A stretch of DNA of 64,000 nt from Candidatus Gastranaerophilales bacterium HUM_1 (GCA_002103105.1 DAAY01000003.1:310001-374000); one strand, 5' to 3'. Numbered from the stretch's first letter, positions 33,544-42,843 are shown. Translations and numbers: made by a program. Notes: generated by a model from the letters alone, not told the origin.

Positions 33544-35220
33544 TTATTTTTGTATTCCATTTTCTTTAATTTCGGTTTTTGACCGCAATTTTCGGTGATA
33601 AGTTATTGCAAATCTATGAGCTTCATCTCTTATTCTTTGAATAAGGAATAAGGCACTAGATTCTCTAGGAAGAAGAATAGATTGAGATTGGTTTGGTAGA
33701 AAAACTTCTTCTTGTCTTTTTGCAAGGCTGACAAAATCAATTCCTGTCACGCCGAGTTCTTTCACAATTTGCATAACGCTAGATAGTTGTCCTTTACCTC
33801 CATCAATGATGATTAAATCTGGTTTGTCCCAACCTTTATCTCCAAGGTGAACAAGTCGCCTTGTAAGAACTTCTTTCATTGATAAAAAGTCGTCTGGTTT
33901 GCCTTCAGTTGATTTAATTTTAAACTTTTTGTATTCAGATTTTTTACTCAATCCGTTGATAAATGTTACCATTGAGGCAACAGTATTTGTCCCTTGAATG
34001 TGTGAAATATCATAGCATTCCATTCGATGTGGGAAATTATTTAGATGTAGTTTTTCTTTTAGGTATGAACCAATATTGTTAAAATCTTCGTTGATTTTAG
34101 ACATTTTGGATAATTTTGCGTTATCAATTACTACTCGGCAATTTTTATCTGCAAGAGTTTGGAGCTCTTTTCCTTGGGTAGATTTCCCGTAACTAATTTT
34201 AACTTTTTTGCCAGAAATTATTTCTAACCATTCTTCGTATAATGCTTTGTCTCCAACGGCTTCAAGCTCATTAGATACAATTTTGTCAGGGAACTCTAAG
34301 GATAAAGTGTTGTAGTATTCCTTGAAAAATGTTGCAAAAAATTCTGTTTTATCTTCATCTTCAACTTCATAGGTAAAGTCTTTTTTGTCGATTAAGCGTC
34401 CTTCCCTAATCATCATTATAACGATAGCGAGAATTCCATCCTCGTGAATTAGAGAAATAATGTCCTCGTTAAGTTTGGTGTTTTCATAAACTACTTTTTG
34501 TTTTTCCAGTGTTTTTTTGAGGTCAAAATAGCTATCACGAAGTCGAGCGGCTTTTTCGAATTGTTCTGAGTCAGAATATTTTTGGATTTGTTCCATCAGT
34601 TGTTTCATTAACTCTGTTTGTTTCCCAGATAAAAATAGTTCTGCTTGATGGACAATTGCTTTATATTCTTCACTTGTTACAAGGTTTTGGCAAGGTGCAA
34701 GACATTTCCCAATGTGATAATATAGGCAAGGTCTTGATGAAAATTTTGGTGTTTTGCATTGCCTTAATGGAAATATTTTTTTCAAAAAATCAAGAGTTGA
34801 GTGCATTGCACGAATATTTGTATAAGGTCCATAATATTTACCTTTTTCTGGGTTCATGTTCCGTTTTCTAACTATTGATATTTTGGGAAAATCTTCATTC
34901 GTAATTAAAAAATAAGGATATTTTTTATCATCTTTCAATAAAATATTGTATTTAGGTTTATGTTTTTTGATTAAATGACTTTCTAAGATAAGGGCTTCGA
35001 CTTCGGTATTTGTAATGATGTATTCCATGTGGTCAATTTGAGAAACTAAAATATTAACCTTAACGCTGTCGTGATGTTTTCTGTTGAAATATGACATAAC
35101 ACGACGTTTAAGAATTTTAGCTTTTCCAACGTAGATAATTTCGTTATCTGAATTGTAGTAAATATAACAACCAGGAAGCGATGGCAGAAGTTTTAAAGTT
35201 TCTTTCAATTTGTCATTCAT
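33544..35220 (-). CDS. uvrC: UvrABC excinuclease subunit C, lacking the C-terminal HhH domain
   Basis: UvrC makes both incisions in nucleotide excision repair. The 558 residues contain the GIY-YIG 3'-incision nuclease (PGCYIYYNSDNEIIYVGKA, about 15-35), a Cys cluster typical of UvrC (CKTPKFSSRPCLYYHIGKC), and a UVR motif binding UvrB (SEQFEKAARLRDSYFDLKK). The RNase-H-like 5' nuclease has ECYDISHIQG and LIIIDGGKGQL. The protein stops after ITYHRKLRSK plus ten residues, so the tandem helix-hairpin-helix domain of typical UvrC (about 600+ residues) is absent. Only 38 bases separate it from proB, leaving no room for a frameshifted tail. First gene of the uvrC-proB-proA operon. Confidence 0.95.
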   Translation of the reverse strand: MNDKLKETLKLLPSLPGCYIYYNSDNEIIYVGKAKILKRRVMSYFNRKHHDSVKVNILVSQIDHMEYIITNTEVEALILESHLIKKHKPKYNILLKDDKKYPYFLITNEDFPKISIVRKRNMNPEKGKYYGPYTNIRAMHSTLDFLKKIFPLRQCKTPKFSSRPCLYYHIGKCLAPCQNLVTSEEYKAIVHQAELFLSGKQTELMKQLMEQIQKYSDSEQFEKAARLRDSYFDLKKTLEKQKVVYENTKLNEDIISLIHEDGILAIVIMMIREGRLIDKKDFTYEVEDEDKTEFFATFFKEYYNTLSLEFPDKIVSNELEAVGDKALYEEWLEIISGKKVKISYGKSTQGKELQTLADKNCRVVIDNAKLSKMSKINEDFNNIGSYLKEKLHLNNFPHRMECYDISHIQGTNTVASMVTFINGLSKKSEYKKFKIKSTEGKPDDFLSMKEVLTRRLVHLGDKGWDKPDLIIIDGGKGQLSSVMQIVKELGVTGIDFVSLAKRQEEVFLPNQSQSILLPRESSALFLIQRIRDEAHRFAITYHRKLRSKTEIKENGIQK

Positions 35221-35293
35221 AATTAAATTATAACATATTTGAGTTTAAAAGGGATTTCAATTTATTCTAAATAGAAGTTGTTTAAGTTTTGAA

Positions 35294-35432
35294 CTCTCCC
35301 CAAGGAGAGGAGACGTTTTTTATTGAAAAACATTCTATATTGAGGAGAAACTTCGCTTCGCTCAGTATGACGTGTGTGTAAAATTACTGTAAATCGTTCC
35401 CTCCCCAAGGGAGGAGGGTTAGGGAGAGGGGT
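35294..35432. repeat. Cluster of dispersed palindromic repeats
   Basis: In the 308-base gap upstream of uvrC: CTCTCC/GGAGAG (35294-35309); CTTCGCTTCGCTCAGTATGA and CG (35351-35372); and CCTCCC/GGGAGG followed by AGGGTTAGGGAGAGGGG (35400-35432). The same three kinds of segment recur near 44039-44245 and 47588-47740. There is no gene in this gap. Confidence 0.7.
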
Positions 35433-35528
35433 ATGTGTATAAAAAAGAAAAAGTGAACATTAGAATAGTTAACTTCACTAGGTTGCAAATCTTTCATTGT
35501 TTCTACAAGGAAGATTAGTTGATTCTAA

Positions 35529-35774
35529 TTATCTTTTGTGGATGTAAATGTCATAATCCAGTATATCTAATAATTCAACAAGTTCAGATACTCGTAGGGT
35601 TTTGTTGCGGAATTTGTTGCTTAGATTTCGATTGCTGTCAGTTTTTTGATACTTTTTGTTGACTTTTTCTTTAACTTTAGTGACCGTGAAACCGTCTAAG
35701 GCTGCAAGGTATTTTATTTGAGATGCAAGATTGTCTGTTTCTAGTTTAATTTCTCTTTCCATTAGAAAAATCAT
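35529..35774 (-). CDS. Small HTH-like regulator, divergent from pseudopilin 1
   Basis: It has 81 residues from ATG 35774; another ATG four codons later and a TTG at 35801 are also in frame, and none has a good Shine-Dalgarno. It ends NLSNKFRNKTLRVSELVELL then DILDYDIYIHKR, closely matching NLSNKLRNETITHREMILIA and DILGYDLKFVRKN of the protein at 42938-43150. That region looks like a Cro/C1-type HTH, with recognition helix around NLSNK. Both genes face a pseudopilin gene across a short intergenic region with an inverted repeat, so each probably regulates itself and its neighbour. Confidence 0.7.
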   Translation of the reverse strand: MIFLMEREIKLETDNLASQIKYLAALDGFTVTKVKEKVNKKYQKTDSNRNLSNKFRNKTLRVSELVELLDILDYDIYIHKR

Positions 35775-35785
35775 ACTATTTTTAG

Positions 35786-35833
35786 TGAATAAAACAAACA
35801 ATGATTGACTTTATTCATTATATAGTGTATTGT
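35786..35833 (+). promoter_or_regulatory. Promoter and operator candidate of pseudopilin 1
   Basis: TTGACT (35805-35810), 17-bp spacer, TATTGT (35828-35833). An inverted repeat TGAATAAA (35786-35793) / TTTATTCA (35810-35817) overlaps the -35 and the spacer, the right place for a repressor. The divergent regulator gene shares this region. Confidence 0.6.
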
Positions 35834-35868
35834 AACATTAAATAATGAATTATATTAACGGGAGAAAT

Positions 35869-36558
35869 ATGAAAAAGTTTGGGTTTACTTTGGCAGAGGT
35901 GTTAATAACTTTAGGTATAATAGGCGTTGTTGCAGCAATGACTATTCCAAATCTGTTAGCCAAAATGGATCATAATGCTAAAATCGCTAAGCTTCAAAAG
36001 TCTATTTCTATTATGAACCAGGCTATGCGAATGTCTATTCATGATAACGGTGAATATGACGGTTGGGATTCTTCATTAGCTCCAAAACCTTATATTGAAC
36101 AATATTTCGCTCCTTATTTAAAAATCGTGACTTGGTGTGATACCGCTCAAAAATGCGGATATAAAAAAGCTAATCCTTGGGATAGTGAAGCTGTTTATAC
36201 TGGTTTTAATTCTGCTGGTGCAAGAGTTCCATTTGTAACACTTGATGGAATATTGTTTTCAGTGATAACATATGGGGGATTATCTTCTGGCAATGATGAA
36301 ACAGATAAATTATATGATTTTTCAGTTTCAAGTTCTTCTGGAATTATTGTGGATATAAATGTTGCAAACAATCCTAACCGATTTGGGAATGATATATTTT
36401 TCTTGGTAAGAACGGATACTGGTTCTGTTATGCCACTTGGTTATAACTTGCCAGATGAAACTATTAAAAATGATTGTCAAAAGAAACAATTAAGAATATA
36501 TTGTGCGGAAAGACTTCGTCGAAATGGTTGGAAGGCTCCGCAAGATTACCCTTGGTAA
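35869..36558 (+). CDS. Type II/IV pseudopilin-like protein 1
   Basis: It has 229 residues from ATG 35869 (GGGAG upstream). A prepilin leader MKKFG is followed by the class III cleavage site before FTLAEVLITLGIIGVVAAMT, with Glu at +5, and a long hydrophobic helix. The globular part has CDTAQKC and a conserved end. Such proteins are exported by prepilin peptidase and packed by a type II secretion or type IV pilus machine; none of that machinery is in the window. The next gene's usable start lies 27 bases downstream. The protein shares its leader with the pseudopilin at 43280 but the globular parts differ. Confidence 0.88.
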   Translation: MKKFGFTLAEVLITLGIIGVVAAMTIPNLLAKMDHNAKIAKLQKSISIMNQAMRMSIHDNGEYDGWDSSLAPKPYIEQYFAPYLKIVTWCDTAQKCGYKKANPWDSEAVYTGFNSAGARVPFVTLDGILFSVITYGGLSSGNDETDKLYDFSVSSSSGIIVDINVANNPNRFGNDIFFLVRTDTGSVMPLGYNLPDETIKNDCQKKQLRIYCAERLRRNGWKAPQDYPW

Positions 36559-36584
36559 ATTTTTTCTGCTATGATATTTCTGTT

Positions 36585-38048
36585 ATGACATTGAATATTT
36601 ACGCAATTACAGATTCCCATCAAGAAAGTAGAAATCTCAGCCGTTTGTTGAGCGGAATTTATAATTTTGAATATAAAAAATCTTCTCCTTTTTTAATTTT
36701 AGATGCGGGAGATTTGTTTAAAGGTATTTATAAAAAAGATTTATCTGTCAATGCGTATTTAAAAATTAAAAAACTTTTACCTCAATCTGAAATATTTATA
36801 ACTCTTGGGAATAACGATTTTGGATTTGTGAAATCTGATTTTGAATATCTTTTGTCAACTATTGAAAAGTTTAATAACGCTGGTATAAATGTAGTCTGTG
36901 CAAATCTCAAAAATTCTAAGACTGGTGAATTCGCACCATGGGTTTCTCGATACAAAATTGTTGAACTTGATGGGTATAAAATTTTGATAACTGGCTTTTG
37001 TTTAAATAATTCTTGCGTTAAAAAGTTTGGGTATGAGTTATTAGAGCCAGAAGAATGTTTTGCAAATTTGTTAGAAGGGATTAAAGAAGATTATGATAGA
37101 ATAATTGTTCTTAATCATCATTGGTATCCGTATAGTTTACAGTTGAAGCAATTTGCAGAACAAAAATTAAATAAAAATATTGATTTAATAATTGGTGGAC
37201 ATGAGCATTCTCCGATAAAGTCAGATTTTGATAATAATATTTATTACCCATTTTCTTTTGCTCGTTCCCTGTATAAAATGCAACTTGATGATAAAATTCA
37301 CAATGTTGAAGAGATTAAAGTTGATAATTTTGATTTTATTCCTGAATTTGAAAATCCGATTGTGGAATATGAAAACGAAACACAATTGATGAAAACAATT
37401 TCTCATCGAGTGTTTAATTTAACCAAATGTTATTCAGATCCATGTCCATTGGGCACATTTATTTCTGATAATATGAAAAGGGTTGGGCAAACTGAAATTG
37501 CATTTCATTCTACGGGGTTCACTATGGCTCCTTTGGCGACAAAAGATAGTGATACTATTACAAATTATGATTTTAAAAGGGTAATGTGTGCAAATTGTGC
37601 CTTGGTAAAAATAGATATTTCTGTTGCTGAATTGAAACAAGTTTTTGAAAATGCAACATTGAATAGAATGTATCGAGATAGAGGCAATTCAAGATTTGTA
37701 CAATGCTCAAGGAATATTACGATTGTTGGTGTTGGAAGTTTTGAAGATAAAACATATAAAATTTTGCAGATTGAGATAAATGGGGAAAAATTGTTGGATG
37801 AAAATTCTAATCCTATTAATCCTGATAGAAAATTTAGCGCAACGATTGATCCATATATTGGTTCGGGGGAACAGGGTTTTACGGTTTTGAAAAATATTCC
37901 AAAGGTTAAAATTTTGGATAATGACGGGCATGAAATTCGGATAGATGAATTATTTCGCAATTCGTTGAAACTTGCGGATAAAGAGTTTTCAACAATTGGC
38001 AAAACTTATCCGAGTTTTAAAATAATTGATAACCTTAATCAACAATAA
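36585..38048 (+). CDS. 5'-nucleotidase/2',3'-cyclic phosphodiesterase-type hydrolase
   Basis: It has 487 residues from ATG 36585; an upstream in-frame start at 36474 lies inside the pseudopilin gene. The N-terminal metallophosphoesterase domain has metal ligands in AITDSHQES, DAGDLFKG, LGNNDFGF, LNHHW and GGHEHSP. The C-terminal 5'-nucleotidase domain (from about 320) has the AFHSTGFTMAPL region in place of the usual NxGxxR, and IDPYIGSGEQGF for base stacking. There is no signal peptide, unlike periplasmic UshA, so it is probably cytoplasmic. Possible substrates are nucleotides or cyclic nucleotides. Confidence 0.85.
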   Translation: MTLNIYAITDSHQESRNLSRLLSGIYNFEYKKSSPFLILDAGDLFKGIYKKDLSVNAYLKIKKLLPQSEIFITLGNNDFGFVKSDFEYLLSTIEKFNNAGINVVCANLKNSKTGEFAPWVSRYKIVELDGYKILITGFCLNNSCVKKFGYELLEPEECFANLLEGIKEDYDRIIVLNHHWYPYSLQLKQFAEQKLNKNIDLIIGGHEHSPIKSDFDNNIYYPFSFARSLYKMQLDDKIHNVEEIKVDNFDFIPEFENPIVEYENETQLMKTISHRVFNLTKCYSDPCPLGTFISDNMKRVGQTEIAFHSTGFTMAPLATKDSDTITNYDFKRVMCANCALVKIDISVAELKQVFENATLNRMYRDRGNSRFVQCSRNITIVGVGSFEDKTYKILQIEINGEKLLDENSNPINPDRKFSATIDPYIGSGEQGFTVLKNIPKVKILDNDGHEIRIDELFRNSLKLADKEFSTIGKTYPSFKIIDNLNQQ

Positions 38049-38074
38049 AAATTTTTCCATGTTAGAATGGTCGT

Positions 38075-39367
38075 ATGATAGAAAGATATTCAAGAGAAGA
38101 AATGGCAAAGATTTGGGATTTGAATTCCAAATTCAATTATTATTTGCAAGTTGAACTTGCTGTTTGTGATGCGTATGCAGAATTAGGCACTATTCCTAAA
38201 GAAGCTGCAAATGAAATTAGAGAAAAAGCGACTTTTACAGTTGAACGAATTGATGAAATTGAACGAGAAGTTAGACATGATGTCATTGCGTTTTTGACTT
38301 GTGTAAATGAAAGTCTTGGCGATTTAGGACGCTATGTCCATGTTGGAATGACTAGTTCTGATGTTATTGATACTGCTTTTGCATTACAAATTCAAGATAG
38401 TGGAAAAATTATTCTTGCAGATTTGGATAAGACTATTGCAACCTTGAGAGCATTGGCTGAAAAACATAAAGATACTGTTTGTATTGGCCGTTCTCATGGT
38501 ATTCACGCTGAGATAATGACTTTTGCTGTAAAAATGTGTTCTTGGATTGATATTTTGTCAAGACAGAGAGAAAATTTTGCTCACGCTTTAGAACAAATTC
38601 GTGTTGGACAAATTTCTGGGCCTGTTGGAACTTATAGTAATATCTCTCCAGAAGTTGAAAAAGTTACTTGTAAACATTTAGGATTGAAGCCTGCAAAAAT
38701 TTCAACTCAAATTATTGCAAGAGATTATCACGCATATTTTATGCAATCTTTGGCTTTGATTGCGAGTGTTTTGGAACAGTTTGCAACTGAGGTTAGACAT
38801 TTGCAAAGGACAGAAGTTTTAGAACTTGAAGAAGGTTTTGGTAAAGGACAAAAAGGTTCTTCTGCTATGCCACACAAGAAAAACCCTGTTTTGAGCGAAA
38901 ACTTGTGCGGGTTAGCTAGAGTTGTTAGAGCAAATTCAATTGTTGCGTTGGAAAATATTCCTTTGTGGCACGAAAGAGATATTTCGCACTCATCAGCTGA
39001 ACGTATAATTTTCCCTGATAGCTTAACTCTTGTAGATTTTATGCTTAATAGATTTAATGGTTTGATGGAAAATATTGTTGTACATAAAGACAATATGTTG
39101 AAAAATACAAATAAATTCGGAGGAATTGTATTTTCTCAAAAAGTTTTATTGTCACTTGTTGCAAAAGGATTATCAAGAGAAGATGCGTACGTGATTGTTC
39201 AGCGTAATGCTTTAGACGCTTTCCAAAATCATGGTGATTTCAAAAAGAATTTATTGAATGATAAAGATGTAACTAGCCTTCTTTCATCAGAAGAAATCGA
39301 AAAAATATTCGATAAACAAGGCTTTTTACAAAATGTTCATACGATTTATGAAAAGTTTGAAATATAA
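38075..39367 (+). CDS. purB: Adenylosuccinate lyase
   Basis: Cleaves SAICAR and adenylosuccinate to release fumarate in purine synthesis. The 430 residues contain the fumarase/aspartase superfamily signature GSSAMPHKKNP with the catalytic serine, SHGIHAE (catalytic His region) and VGMTSSDVIDTA. It begins MIERYSREEMAKIWDLNSKF, a PurB hallmark. The gap to the preceding nucleotidase gene is only 26 bases, suggesting cotranscription of two nucleotide-metabolism genes. Convergent with cysE. Confidence 0.97.
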   Translation: MIERYSREEMAKIWDLNSKFNYYLQVELAVCDAYAELGTIPKEAANEIREKATFTVERIDEIEREVRHDVIAFLTCVNESLGDLGRYVHVGMTSSDVIDTAFALQIQDSGKIILADLDKTIATLRALAEKHKDTVCIGRSHGIHAEIMTFAVKMCSWIDILSRQRENFAHALEQIRVGQISGPVGTYSNISPEVEKVTCKHLGLKPAKISTQIIARDYHAYFMQSLALIASVLEQFATEVRHLQRTEVLELEEGFGKGQKGSSAMPHKKNPVLSENLCGLARVVRANSIVALENIPLWHERDISHSSAERIIFPDSLTLVDFMLNRFNGLMENIVVHKDNMLKNTNKFGGIVFSQKVLLSLVAKGLSREDAYVIVQRNALDAFQNHGDFKKNLLNDKDVTSLLSSEEIEKIFDKQGFLQNVHTIYEKFEI

Positions 39368-39371
39368 AAAG

Positions 39372-40022
39372 TTATCTTTTTTCAATTTCTTCTTTTAGAA
39401 TTTCAACTTCGGCTTTAAGTTTGTTGATATCACATTTAACTGGGTCAGGAATTCTATTGTGCATTAAGTTTCCTTGGTCATCAACAATGGCTCTATGTAC
39501 AACTCTTCCTGGAACGCCAACAACTGTTGAATGAGGTGGAACATCTTCAATTACAACTGAACCAGCCCCAATTCTAACGTTATTTCCTATTGTAATATTA
39601 CCTAAGACTTTTGCTCCAGCCCCGACAATTACGTTGTTACCTAAGGTTGGGTGACGTTTGCCAGATTCTTTTCCTGTTCCTCCGAGTGTAACTTGTTGGT
39701 AAATTAAAACATCATCCCCAACAATTGTGGTTTCGCCAATCACGACCCCTTCTCCGTGGTCGATGAAAAATCTTCTGCCAATTCTTGCTGCTGGGTGGAT
39801 TTCAATCCCTGTGATAATTCTTGTGAAATATGAAATCATACGTGGAATTAGCGGGATATGCCATTTGTACAATCTGTGTGCAAATCGATAAGCTACTAAA
39901 GCGTGTAATCCAGGGTAGCAAAGAATTACTTCGAGAAAATTCTTTGCTGCTGGATCATTTTCATAAATTACTTTTATGTCTTCTCTTACTTTTGAAATTC
40001 CACGTTTAATTGTTGATAACAT
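39372..40022 (-). CDS. cysE: Serine O-acetyltransferase
   Basis: Transfers acetyl from acetyl-CoA to serine, the first step of cysteine synthesis. The 216 residues have an N-terminal helical part (LEVILCYPGLHALVAYRFAH) and a left-handed beta-helix of hexapeptide repeats (HPAARIGRRFFIDHGEGVVI, GAKVLGNITIGNNVRIGAGS) with catalytic His in DHGEG. The short C-terminal form is typical of CysE without a large N-terminal extension. Its start overlaps the tyrS stop (TAATG), so translation is coupled. Confidence 0.95.
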   Translation of the reverse strand: MLSTIKRGISKVREDIKVIYENDPAAKNFLEVILCYPGLHALVAYRFAHRLYKWHIPLIPRMISYFTRIITGIEIHPAARIGRRFFIDHGEGVVIGETTIVGDDVLIYQQVTLGGTGKESGKRHPTLGNNVIVGAGAKVLGNITIGNNVRIGAGSVVIEDVPPHSTVVGVPGRVVHRAIVDDQGNLMHNRIPDPVKCDINKLKAEVEILKEEIEKR

Positions 40023-41245
40023 TATTTCACCAATTTTGCAAATTTACGTTTTCCTGCTTGTAATACTACACTTTCTTCAAATGAAATTGTATAACCCATG
40101 TCAGTAATTTTTTCGCCGTCAATTTTTACTCCTCCGCCTTGGATTAATCTTTTTGCTTCTCCACGGCTTGCAGTGAATTTTAATTCGGTGATTAAATCAA
40201 GAATGTTTTTCCCTTGTTCTATTTTTACTTCTTGAATATCCTCTGGAATTCCTTTGTTTGAAACTACATTGATAAATTCTTCTTGAGCTTTATCTGCACC
40301 TTCTTTTCCGTGATATTCTTCAGTGATTTGATGTGCCAATTTCATCTTGATATTTCTTGGATTGATTGAACCATCTTCAATTTGCTTGTCGTAAGCTTCT
40401 AGTTCATCTTTTGTTGCATCTGTTAATAAGCTGAAATAACGTGTAATCATGTTATCTGGAATACTCATCAATTTCCCGAACATATCTTTTGCACTATCTG
40501 TTAAAGAAATACAGTGTTCTGGATATGTTTTTGACATTTTTACTACGCCATCTGTTCCTTCTAGTAATGGAAGCAAGATTACTAGTTGTGGATATTTTTT
40601 GCCGTATGCACTTTGAATATCTCGACCTAAAAGAGTGTTAAATCTTTGGTCTGTTCCACCAAGTTCAATATCTGCATCAATTGCAACAGAATCGTATGCT
40701 TGCATCAATGGATAGAAGAATTCGTGGATAGAAATTGGTCTGCCTTCTGCGTAACGTTTTGCAAAATCATCTCTTGTCATCATTTGTGCAACTGTTACTT
40801 GAGCTGAAAGTTTTAACAATTCTGTAAAACTCATTTTGTGTAACCAATCAGCATTGTTTGTAACTTCTGCATTTGAAACATCCAAAACTTTTGACATTTG
40901 ATCAAAATAAGATTTTGCGTTTTCTTCTACTTGTTCTTTTGTCAAAGCTGGTCTTGTTTCAGATTTTCCTGAAGGATCACCAACCATAGCTGTTGCTCCA
41001 CCTACGATTAGAACAATTTTATGGCCTAAAGATTGGAATTCTCTAAGTTTTCTCATAACTACTGTGTGTCCCAAGTGTAAGTCTGGTCTAGTTGGATCCA
41101 TCCCAAGTTTTACTCTTAGTGGAGTGTTTGTGTCTGCTGCGTGTTGCAATTTCACCGCTAATTCTTCAATTCCTCCAGGTAAAACTTCTGCATTTCTTGC
41201 GATGTGTTTCGCTTGGTTTATAAATTCTTCTCTTATTTCTGCCAT
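40022..41245 (-). CDS. tyrS: Tyrosyl-tRNA synthetase
   Basis: Charges tRNA-Tyr. The 407-residue class I synthetase has HLGH at 57-60 (PDLHLGHTVV) and KMSKT at 236-240, plus GGTDQRFN in the active site. The C-terminal S4 RNA-binding domain has RGEAKRLIQGGGVKIDGEKI. AGGAG precedes the start. It is followed by cysE with overlapping stop and start. Confidence 0.97.
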   Translation of the reverse strand: MAEIREEFINQAKHIARNAEVLPGGIEELAVKLQHAADTNTPLRVKLGMDPTRPDLHLGHTVVMRKLREFQSLGHKIVLIVGGATAMVGDPSGKSETRPALTKEQVEENAKSYFDQMSKVLDVSNAEVTNNADWLHKMSFTELLKLSAQVTVAQMMTRDDFAKRYAEGRPISIHEFFYPLMQAYDSVAIDADIELGGTDQRFNTLLGRDIQSAYGKKYPQLVILLPLLEGTDGVVKMSKTYPEHCISLTDSAKDMFGKLMSIPDNMITRYFSLLTDATKDELEAYDKQIEDGSINPRNIKMKLAHQITEEYHGKEGADKAQEEFINVVSNKGIPEDIQEVKIEQGKNILDLITELKFTASRGEAKRLIQGGGVKIDGEKITDMGYTISFEESVVLQAGKRKFAKLVK

Positions 41246-41320
41246 AATCTTTCTCCTATATTTACTAAAAATTATATCAAAAACATAGCAAAAAATATTT
41301 TTACAAGTTTTATATTAGCC

Positions 41321-41890
41321 ATGATGAATAATGTTAGTTTTACTGGATTACAAAATGTTGGAGCTTGTCACGTAGCTGGTACCTTTGAAAGAGGAAAAAT
41401 GGTCGGTACATCTTTGCTGGTGAATTTGACAAATGATTTCAAAGGTAAAGATTTGACAGAATATGAGAATGTAATGCGAAAATGTTCCGATTCATTTGGT
41501 CATTATTTCCCTCATGATAAAAATTTCCTGCATATTCAAACACAGAAATTTATATTTAATGACGAAGATTTTGAAACAGTTCCTCAACTTATTGTGAATG
41601 GTTTTCCTGTTGACCCTGAAACCAAAACAATGCCATTGTTTTCGTATATCGCAAAATTAACTAAACGTATTATTGGTTCAACAGAAGGCGATATTAAAAT
41701 TTCCAATGACTTCAAATATGGTCCAGATGCGGATATTTACATTTCAGATATAAAAATCTCTGAACTAGAAGCTAGTCAAGAACGGCGAAAACTCATTTTA
41801 GATAATATTTATTCTCTACCCTCTGCAAAGGCTGGGGCGAAGAATATTAACAATGATATTCAAGCTCAAATGATGGATTATTTCGCATAA
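41321..41890 (+). CDS. Unknown protein with N-terminal VSFTG motif
   Basis: It has 189 residues from ATG 41321 (MMNNVSFTGLQNVG); the next codon is also ATG. The open frame extends upstream to 41204 but overlaps the tyrS start region, so the short form is preferred. No Shine-Dalgarno; a TATATT (41311-41316) lies 4 bases before the ATG, so the transcript may be leaderless. VSFTG at 5-9 matches the short motif of other unknown proteins here. The rest is a mixed alpha/beta soluble protein with no recognised domain. Confidence 0.7.
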   Translation: MMNNVSFTGLQNVGACHVAGTFERGKMVGTSLLVNLTNDFKGKDLTEYENVMRKCSDSFGHYFPHDKNFLHIQTQKFIFNDEDFETVPQLIVNGFPVDPETKTMPLFSYIAKLTKRIIGSTEGDIKISNDFKYGPDADIYISDIKISELEASQERRKLILDNIYSLPSAKAGAKNINNDIQAQMMDYFA

Positions 41891-41899
41891 GTTTTGTTT

Positions 41900-42268
41900 T
41901 TATTCTATGGCTTGTAACTCATTTCTGAGTTCATTGGCTTGAGAATTGTAATATTCAAGCCAGGTTTCGCCAGTTTGAGAATCTTTGATTTGATTTTCGC
42001 AAACCGCTCGAATTCTTTTACTGTCAAGCTCGTTTAATTTTTCAATTATTTTAGAAGTTTTTTCAGAATTTTTTCGTTTTTTGAAAATTTCCTCATAATT
42101 AGGGTTTTTGACAATTTCTCCATTTGAATAAATGTACTTTTCATTGTCTGAAATGTAATCCGAGCAAAGTGTTTCAGTTACTTCAATGTTTTGAATTTCT
42201 TTATTTAAACATCTTGCACAACCAGCACCTTTTAAGATGTTATCCTCTACGTAAATATAATATTTCAT
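41900..42268 (-). CDS. Phage tail-fibre chaperone-like protein
   Basis: The 122 residues start MKYYIYVEDNILKGAGCARC. The C-terminal half (LDSKRIRAVCENQIKDSQTG ETWLEYYNSQANELRNEL, about 85-120) resembles the Tfa/XkdW-like segment found in small proteins encoded beside phage tail fibres. It lies 11 bases downstream of a tail-fibre-like gene, as such chaperones do. No other phage genes are nearby. The link to phage tails rests on pattern and context. Confidence 0.6.
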   Translation of the reverse strand: MKYYIYVEDNILKGAGCARCLNKEIQNIEVTETLCSDYISDNEKYIYSNGEIVKNPNYEEIFKKRKNSEKTSKIIEKLNELDSKRIRAVCENQIKDSQTGETWLEYYNSQANELRNELQAIE

Positions 42269-42279
42269 AAAAATCCTTT

Positions 42280-42843
42280 CTATCTGACCTTTCTAAATCC
42301 ATCAAAAGTGATAGATATTTTACCAGTATAATCAGTTGTTCGCATAATTGTTATAATTTTATCTGCTCCAAGTGGGATAATTCCACAACCAGAAGCTGTT
42401 GCACTAGATGTTGTTCTTGATCTTGCATTGCAGAAGTAAACATTGTTTTCCATTGGTGTGCTTTTTAATAATCCTGCTGCATACATCCCATTTCCACTTC
42501 CTGTTACAATCCTTACAGAAAGAATAATTTCATAAATATTTTCGTCTTTTGGCATATAGCTTGATAAATCGAAAGATAACGGGGTTGAAGAGGTTAAAGC
42601 CACATCTAGTGCTAAAACGTAATGGCAGTATTGCCACTCTCCATCAAGTTCTTTTTTATCAGCTTTAGTATTAACAACGTCGAGAGTCGCTTTTCCTGTT
42701 TCATCAATATTTGATAAATCGACATTGAGTTTTGCAGAATTTGTTTCTTCAATCTTGTTTAGAACAGCTAAAAAATTCGCATTAACTTCATCAGCTTTAG
42801 CTTTAGTTCCAGGGACAAAAGAGTACGGAATTCCTGATGTCAT
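42280..42843 (-). CDS. Short tail-fibre-like protein
   Basis: The 187 residues have an N-terminal segment IPYSFVPGTKAKADEVNANF like the start of phage tail-spike or fibre proteins. A coiled-coil-prone linker (NKIEETNSAKLNVDLSNIDE) follows, then a beta-rich C-terminal part with a SRTTSSATASG loop. No signal peptide. An AGGAA lies before the ATG. With the neighbouring chaperone-like gene it makes an isolated tail-fibre pair, either a prophage relic or a reused host gene. Confidence 0.6.
   Translation of the reverse strand: MTSGIPYSFVPGTKAKADEVNANFLAVLNKIEETNSAKLNVDLSNIDETGKATLDVVNTKADKKELDGEWQYCHYVLALDVALTSSTPLSFDLSSYMPKDENIYEIILSVRIVTGSGNGMYAAGLLKSTPMENNVYFCNARSRTTSSATASGCGIIPLGADKIITIMRTTDYTGKISITFDGFRKVR

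Noticed and set aside
36474..36585. Longer N-terminus for the nucleotidase, overlapping the pseudopilin gene
   Set aside because: The added residues are not family-like and the metallophosphoesterase domain starts at MTLNIYAITDSH.
37565..38002. 145-residue minus-strand frame inside the nucleotidase gene
   Set aside because: Antisense shadow; the plus-strand protein has clear metallophosphoesterase motifs.
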